NCBI GenBank assembly: GCA_021823085.1
Contig: JAKAPG010000040.1
Location: 1-10,354 of the forward strand
DNA from: Thermoplasmata archaeon
GTDB taxonomy: Archaea; Thermoplasmatota; Thermoplasmata; Lutacidiplasmatales; UBA184
DNA length: 10,354 nucleotides
Reading direction: 5' to 3'
In this document: piece after piece, positions 7,526 through 10,354 of the stretch
Numbering within the stretch: position 1 is the first letter of the stretch
Layout of the letters: the number at the start of each line of letters is the position of its first letter
The notes under the pieces: model-generated
What the model was told of the DNA's origin: nothing
Databases searched by the model: none
Seen by the model: only the letters and a program-made list of their open reading frames with translations
Position numbers and translations under genes: made by a program

Positions 7526-7531
7526 CTATAG
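7526..7531. promoter_or_regulatory. Shared palindromic TATA element between TOPRIM and gins51
   Basis: CTATAG is the only A/T-rich element between the two divergent genes and is identical on both strands. Its centre is about 32 nt from the gins51 ATG (7560) and about 33 nt from the TOPRIM ATG (7495). One element may therefore serve both directions. Confidence 0.5.
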
Positions 7532-7559
7532 CCTCGTTCTCCCGTCGACCGCCGCTCCC

Positions 7560-8219
7560 ATGCCCGACCCGTACACCCAACTCCTCGACCTGCGCCGGAG
7601 CGAAGGGGCGGCCCGCGGGCTCGCGAAGCTTCCCCGGGACTTCTACGCATCGACCGCCGCCTATCTGGAAGAGACGCGACGCTCCTACGAGTCGGACCTC
7701 CGCGAGAACCCCTCGAGCCGGAAGGGAGAGATCTCCCGCCAAACGCACCAGCGGGCGAGCCAGCTCGCCCGGGACATCGTCGAAGCGCGCATCTCCAAGC
7801 TCCTCGGCGCCGCTTTTCAGGCGAGCATCGGCGGGACCCGCGAGATCGCCAACGCCCTCCCCGAGGAACGGTCCTTGTTCGATCGGCTCGTTCAGACCCT
7901 GACCGAGTACCGACGTGGCTCGGCTCCGTACCTCGAGCCGGGGAGCGCCGTAGCCCCGGCCCCCGCGACCCCGTCCCCTCCGAGCCCCGCCACACCCGCC
8001 CAAGGAGTTCCTCCCCGGGCCCTCGCTGAGCCGAGCCGCCCCGCGCCCCTTGAGTACGTTCGGATCCTCAAGGACTCCCGCCCGATGCAGATCGGTCGGG
8101 ACACGGTCGACCTTCGGAAGGAAGATGTTCTTCAGGTGCCGGGGGAGACCGCCCAGCTCCTGGTGGCCAGCAAGCTCGCGGAGCGCATCCGTCCCGCCGC
8201 GCCGAACCCCGTTACTTAG
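7560..8219 (+). CDS. gins51: GINS complex subunit, Gins51 type
   Basis: This is a DNA replication factor; GINS links the MCM helicase with the GINS-associated nuclease/Cdc45-like protein in the archaeal replisome. The 219-residue protein has the A-then-B domain order of Gins51 (Sld5/Psf1 type). The helical A domain (about 1-120) carries the family motif LPRDFYASTAAYLEETRRSY (24-43). A Pro/Ala-rich linker follows (about 122-163). The small beta-rich B domain (about 164-212) begins YVRILKDSRPMQIGRD and includes LRKEDVLQVPGETAQLLVAS. The linker is long and Pro-rich but otherwise ordinary. The start fits the TATA element about 32 nt upstream. Thermoplasma species are known to make a homotetrameric GINS from a single Gins51-type gene, and that may apply here, but the rest of the genome is not visible. 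Its end faces the methyltransferase gene with an 8-bp gap. Confidence 0.88.
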   Translation: MPDPYTQLLDLRRSEGAARGLAKLPRDFYASTAAYLEETRRSYESDLRENPSSRKGEISRQTHQRASQLARDIVEARISKLLGAAFQASIGGTREIANALPEERSLFDRLVQTLTEYRRGSAPYLEPGSAVAPAPATPSPPSPATPAQGVPPRALAEPSRPAPLEYVRILKDSRPMQIGRDTVDLRKEDVLQVPGETAQLLVASKLAERIRPAAPNPVT

Positions 8220-8227
8220 CACGGAAT

Positions 8228-9301
8228 CTAGCTCCGCGACCCGACCACGAACTCGAGGACGCGAAAGCGCTCGAACCCGAACAGTAGGTTCTTCAGCCCG
8301 AGTTGGAGGCGCACGCTCTCCTCGGGAGCGGGAGCGGCCGGCTGCGCCGCCCGGGCGAGCGGCTCGATGCCCCACGCACCGAGCGCGTTCGCAAGGGATT
8401 CGTCGGCGATCGGACGAAGTCCGGCGCGTTCCGCGGCCCGGCGAAGGCGGGTCCAGTTCACGAACACGCTCAGATCCCGAGGGCCCCCGTTTGCGAGGGG
8501 ATCCTCGACGAAGCGGTGCCCGCGCAATCCCTGGAGGGTTCCCCCCGGGTGGCCCCGAAGGAGCTCGTCCTCCTCCATCCCGTAGTCGACCACGATCGCA
8601 ACGCCATCCACGAGATGGTCGGCCACGTCCCTCAGGAGCGACTCGGCCGCCGGGGCCACCTCCGCGATCGTCCCTTCCTCGAGTCCGCCCGGCTCGGGCA
8701 TCGCCGGCGGCAGGTGGGTCGGACACCGGCGTTTCGCCACCCACCGCGATTCGCTCGCGGAAACTCCGAGCTCGCGCCAGGCGCCGTGCGACACTTCGAA
8801 CCGGCGGACCGGTTGGGCGTCCAGCAGTTCGTGGAGGATCACGACCCCACGGAAGGGTCCATCCGCCCCCAAGGATGTTCCGCGACGGACCTGAACGGTC
8901 GTCGCCGCGGAGGCCCGCTGGGCTGCGCGAAACGACTCCTCAAGACGCGGCGTCGCCCGATCCACGAGTCGGTAGGTCAGGCCCGCCGCGATCTGGGGGC
9001 GTCGGCCTAGTTCGGCGATGATCCCCGCCGCGAGAAGACCGTCCCCGGGGCCGACCTCGACGATCTCGGGCGCGGGAGACGATGGGAGGTCGTGGAGCGC
9101 ACGCTCGATCCGACCGGCGAACGTCTTCGCATACAGAGGGCTCGCCTGGGGAGCCGTGTAGTACTCGCCCTTCGGCCCGATGACCGCGGCATCCCGGTGA
9201 TAGAATCCGCCGTCGGGCGAATACAGCGCCTGCTCCATGAACACGTCGAACGGAAGGAAGTCGCCGTCGCCGGACGGGTCGCGCTCCGCCGATCCGGTCA
9301 T
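8228..9301 (-). CDS. SAM-dependent methyltransferase, MidA/NDUFAF7 family
   Basis: This is a 357-residue class I methyltransferase. The family signature begins at FMEQALYSPDGGFYHRD (21-37), followed by GPKGEYYTAPQASPLYA (42-58). The SAM-binding motif I is VEVGPGDG (81-88), with an acidic strand end at YRLVD (110-114). LHELLDAQPVRRFEV (146-160), VVDYG (227-231) and GTLQGLRGHRFVEDPLANGG (244-263) are further hallmarks of this family (COG1565). The human member NDUFAF7 methylates an arginine of the complex I subunit NDUFS2; the archaeal target is unknown. The ATG at 9301 is the first possible one, since an in-frame TAG lies two codons upstream. The gene starts 17 bp after the PAC2 stop and has no promoter of its own that I can see, so it is probably cotranscribed with PAC2. 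A GAGG overlaps the PAC2 stop but is rather far (15 nt) from the ATG. Confidence 0.88.
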   Translation of the reverse strand: MTGSAERDPSGDGDFLPFDVFMEQALYSPDGGFYHRDAAVIGPKGEYYTAPQASPLYAKTFAGRIERALHDLPSSPAPEIVEVGPGDGLLAAGIIAELGRRPQIAAGLTYRLVDRATPRLEESFRAAQRASAATTVQVRRGTSLGADGPFRGVVILHELLDAQPVRRFEVSHGAWRELGVSASESRWVAKRRCPTHLPPAMPEPGGLEEGTIAEVAPAAESLLRDVADHLVDGVAIVVDYGMEEDELLRGHPGGTLQGLRGHRFVEDPLANGGPRDLSVFVNWTRLRRAAERAGLRPIADESLANALGAWGIEPLARAAQPAAPAPEESVRLQLGLKNLLFGFERFRVLEFVVGSRS

Positions 9302-9318
9302 CGGCTACGCCGAATGCC

Positions 9319-10107
9319 TCAGCCGATGTAGCCGAGGTCGTCGCGCGCCCCACTGCCGCCCGCGCTCGCCGGCTCACCGGTGTGCTGCTCGACGTCGTGG
9401 ATCCGCTGGGCGATCCGGTCGATCTCGCGCGCCTTGCTCTCGAGATCGGTGAAGTCGACCTGGAGGTTCAGCACCTCAACGAGAACCTTGAGGATGGCCT
9501 GGGCGCTGCGCGGGTCGACAAAGTAGCCCGAGGTCTCTCCCATCAGGCAGACCCCCTCCATCCCGAAGAGGCGTCCGATCCCCAGGAAGAGTCCGCTCGC
9601 GCCGATCAGGCCGCCTCCCGGGTCGTTGCGCGAGAAGACGACGCCGTACTTCTTCATCGCCTCGACCCGTTCGGCCGAGGTGGCCGCGCCTAGGACGCGG
9701 GGCTCCTCGACGACATGGCCCTGCGCGAAACCCGCGAGGGTGAAGACCTCGCGAACGCCCAGCGTACGGCAGAACTCGAGGACGCGGTGGGTGATCTCAT
9801 ACTGCCCTTCCGGGCTGATCCCTTGGTAATCCCCACCGAGAATGACGACATCGCGCGCCTTCGAGCCCGACGGACGGTAGAAATGGAGGTCGTTCGAGAC
9901 CATCCGGATGATCCCTTCCTCGTTCACGTAGACCTGGGGCGGAAAGAATCGCGAGTAGATCGTGGCGAGCGGCTTTGCCTTCAACTGGTCCCGGAGGTAG
10001 TCCGCGGCCAGCTTGCCGACGTTTCCCACGCCCGGAAGGCCCTCGACCAGGATCGGGTCGCGAAGGGTCGGCAGCTTATCGACCACCCGGATCACTACGT
10101 CGTCCAT
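9319..10107 (-). CDS. PAC2-family proteasome assembly chaperone
   Basis: This 262-residue protein belongs to the archaeal PAC2 family (COG2047; PbaA/PbaB relatives), which helps 20S proteasome assembly or maturation in the cytoplasm. Motifs seen are ILVEGLPGVGNVGKLAADYL (19-38), VVILGGDYQGISPEGQYEI (about 87-105), TLAGFAQGHVVEEPRVLGAA (about 122-141) and GGGLIGASGLFLGIG followed by GMEGVCLMGETSGYFVDP. The C-terminal part (from about 210) is helical and charged (LESKAREIDRIAQRIHDVE), then a flexible Gly/Ser stretch ends in GYIG. The length is normal for the family. The ATG at 10107 has a TATA-like element about 30 nt upstream. It is the first gene of a likely operon with the methyltransferase. 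PbaA and PbaB roles cannot be told apart here. Confidence 0.9.
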   Translation of the reverse strand: MDDVVIRVVDKLPTLRDPILVEGLPGVGNVGKLAADYLRDQLKAKPLATIYSRFFPPQVYVNEEGIIRMVSNDLHFYRPSGSKARDVVILGGDYQGISPEGQYEITHRVLEFCRTLGVREVFTLAGFAQGHVVEEPRVLGAATSAERVEAMKKYGVVFSRNDPGGGLIGASGLFLGIGRLFGMEGVCLMGETSGYFVDPRSAQAILKVLVEVLNLQVDFTDLESKAREIDRIAQRIHDVEQHTGEPASAGGSGARDDLGYIG

Positions 10108-10132
10108 CTCGGCATCGTTCAGACGGGACTTC

Positions 10133-10141
10133 GATAGATAA
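10133..10141 (-). promoter_or_regulatory. TATA-like box of the PAC2 gene
   Basis: On the minus strand this reads TTATCTATC, centred about 30 nt before the PAC2 ATG, in otherwise GC-rich DNA. The spacing matches the other start sites in this window and suggests a leaderless or nearly leaderless mRNA. Confidence 0.5.
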
Positions 10142-10173
10142 GAGTTCGGTAACCGCGCGGCCGCTCGGTAGCC

Positions 10174-10214
10174 CTCGGCGCGGTTCCGTGCCGAGAGCCG
10201 GCTCGTTCGCGAGC
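10174..10214. other. Two adjacent hairpins between PAC2 and the DRG gene
   Basis: The first inverted repeat (10174-10195) has outer arms CTCGGC and GCCGAG, then a G-T wobble and CGG/CCG around a central TT, giving up to ten pairs. The second (10201-10214) is GCTCG-TTCG-CGAGC. They lie about 60-100 bp before the DRG start and beyond the PAC2 promoter. They could be a terminator, an operator or a leader structure; no choice can be made from sequence alone. Confidence 0.4.
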
Positions 10215-10272
10215 GGCACTGTCAAGTAGCGCGGGATGTCCCAAGTCTTCGGAGTCCCTCGCGGGCACGCGC

Positions 10273-10354
10273 ATGTCGTCGATCGAGGACGAGATCGTCG
10301 CGCTGGAAGAGGAGATCCGCAACACCCAGTACAACAAGGCGACCCAGCGGCACA
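10273..10354 (+). CDS. DRG-family GTPase, N-terminal fragment (cut by window edge)
   Basis: Only the first 27 residues are inside the window. They contain IEDEIVALEEEIRNTQYNKA (residues 4-23), followed by TQRH, which closely matches the N-terminal helix of archaeal and eukaryotic DRG/Rbg GTPases, where an IExEIxxxExExxxTxxNKAT pattern precedes the Obg-type GTPase domain. These GTPases associate with ribosomes and translation. The frame is open upstream, but MSSIEDEI is the usual kind of start. Unlike the other genes here I see no clear TATA box about 30 nt before the ATG; the nearest A-containing stretch (about 10222-10229) is weak. The GTPase motifs themselves lie outside the window, so the call rests on this short match. 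Confidence 0.75.
   Translation, partial: MSSIEDEIVALEEEIRNTQYNKATQRH

Noticed and set aside
6135..8744. Minus-strand open frame of 869 codons
   Set aside because: It overlaps the tRNA, rpl15e, gins51 and parts of two minus-strand genes in another frame. It is very Arg/Gly/Pro-rich with no motif, as expected for a stop-poor shadow frame in GC-rich coding DNA.
8050..9021. Plus-strand open frame of 323 codons
   Set aside because: It is antisense to the well-supported methyltransferase and overlaps gins51. Its composition is Arg/Pro/Ser-rich low-complexity, with no recognisable domain.
1..10354. CRISPR array or insertion sequence
   Set aside because: The only tandem repeats are coding and in frame, without spacers. 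No transposase motif or terminal inverted repeats were seen.

Overview
The window looks like chromosome from a GC-rich archaeon, most likely of the Thermoplasmatota. The archaeal signs are ribosomal protein L15e, a Gins51-type GINS subunit, an archaeal small TOPRIM protein, a PAC2-family proteasome-assembly chaperone, the start of a DRG-family GTPase, a tRNA-Ala without encoded CCA, and TATA boxes about 30 nt before start codons. The phylum is inferred from the surface protein, whose ESGLPxGTxW repeats I associate with Thermoplasmatota exoproteins.

Left half (1-5522): the 3' part of one giant surface protein gene, whose start lies outside the window. Its visible 1,839 codons hold about ten IPT/TIG-like (Ig-like) repeats, then nine repeats of a second type, a Gly-rich spacer, one membrane helix, and an unusually long acidic Pro/Ser-rich tail. 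The two repeat arrays are chemically opposite. All 20 cysteines, two per repeat, are in the first array, which has no N-glycosylation sequon. All 26 extracellular sequons are in the second array, which has no cysteine. The second array also shows a duplicated three-repeat block.

Middle (5523-6422): about 660 bp with no convincing gene, holding competing hairpins around the surface-protein stop codon and a cluster of three long perfect palindromes. It is followed by a minus-strand tRNA-Ala(UGC) and the promoter region of rpl15e.

Right half (6423-10354): a compact information-processing and protein-quality block. rpl15e (+) converges on a TOPRIM gene (-). The TOPRIM gene diverges from gins51 (+) through a single palindromic TATA element placed almost symmetrically between the two starts. 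gins51 converges on a MidA/NDUFAF7-type methyltransferase gene (-), which lies 17 bp downstream of a PAC2 chaperone gene (-) in a probable two-gene operon. A DRG GTPase gene (+) diverges from PAC2 and runs off the right edge. Convergent gaps are only 8-11 bp. Four starts sit about 30-34 nt from a TATA element, as expected for leaderless transcripts. Function calls rest on motif recognition by eye; no database search was run.
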